Positions 35,007 to 35,027 of a stretch of DNA of 35,027 nucleotides are shown in pieces. The first letter of the stretch is position 1, and the number at the start of each line of letters is the position of its first letter. The notes below the pieces were generated by a model. The model saw only the letters and a list, made by a program, of their open reading frames with translations. It searched no databases and was not told the DNA's origin. The DNA lies in contig PFNE01000016.1 in the NCBI GenBank assembly GCA_002791835.1, positions 1-35,027 of the forward strand. The letters run 5' to 3'. A program made the position numbers and the translations under genes. The stretch comes from Alphaproteobacteria bacterium CG_4_10_14_0_8_um_filter_37_21. Lineage in GTDB: Bacteria; Pseudomonadota; Alphaproteobacteria; Paracaedibacterales; UBA11393.

Positions 35007-35027
35007 ATGGCACAAATACATAGACGT
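35007..35027 (+). CDS. Possible 5' end of a further gene, cut by window edge
   Basis: ATG at 35007 with AGGTG (34995-34999) about 8 nt upstream opens MAQIHRR to the window end. Only seven codons are visible, so identity cannot be inferred. Confidence 0.35.

Overview
The window reads as chromosomal DNA of an AT-rich alphaproteobacterium with a reduced, host-associated style of genome. Several neighbourhoods are typical of the class: fdxA-carD-era, trmD with rplS, a twin-membrane/HIG1-like small protein, a DUF2155-like protein, the 41-residue L36, and AcpS. The low GC, solitary genes that normally sit in operons, and several secreted, repeat-bearing or glycosyltransferase-like proteins fit an intracellular lineage such as Holosporales or Paracaedibacteraceae. 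That placement is inference from gene content and has not been tested by phylogeny.

Layout. 1-350: a candidate structured RNA and a perfect 18-bp inverted-repeat terminator. 349-1047: a secreted coiled-coil repeat protein (minus). 1187-4648: operon yajC-secD-secF-yceD-like (minus). 4649-5548: a 900-bp gap with no confident gene, holding strong hairpins, a duplicated G-rich 12-mer, a dense cluster of GGA triplets and possible micro-ORFs. 5549-9872: mreB, a DD-carboxypeptidase, obgE and a membrane-anchored GT-A-like glycosyltransferase (plus). 9998-13062: an MFS/MHS transporter and two unrecognised proteins, one with a 96-bp tandem repeat. 13385-15499: acpS, then twin-TM protein-trmD-rplS-rpmJ (minus). 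15669-19341: psd-pssA-recG (plus). 19347-21835: recA-trpS-tsaE (minus). 22135-25426: a lone nuoI, a DUF2155-like protein and a LonB-type protease (plus). 25623-26468: a beta-barrel surface protein (minus). 26538-27398: hemF with a shortened C-terminus. 27498-29216: trxB-tatD (minus). 29381-31167: fdxA, carD, era. 31190-33745: a degenerate HAD-like exported protein and a lipoprotein secretin. 33857-34906: a glycosyltransferase-toxin-like protein with an unusual 5' end. 35007-35027: the first codons of a possible further gene.

The core functions cover Sec export (YajC/SecD/SecF), rod shape and peptidoglycan trimming, ribosome assembly and translation (Obg, Era, L19, L36, TrmD, TrpS, TsaE), phosphatidylethanolamine synthesis (PssA then Psd), recombination (RecA, RecG), heme, complex I and redox (HemF, NuoI, TrxB, FdxA). 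The accessory genes are mainly envelope or exported proteins and are the likeliest host-interaction factors. No tRNA, rRNA, CRISPR array, insertion sequence or phage gene was recognised. Nothing here amounts to a clear new multi-gene system. The best leads are the 4.9-5.4 kb intergenic locus, the structured RNA candidate at the left edge, and the two GT-A-like proteins plus the repeat protein as possible effectors.
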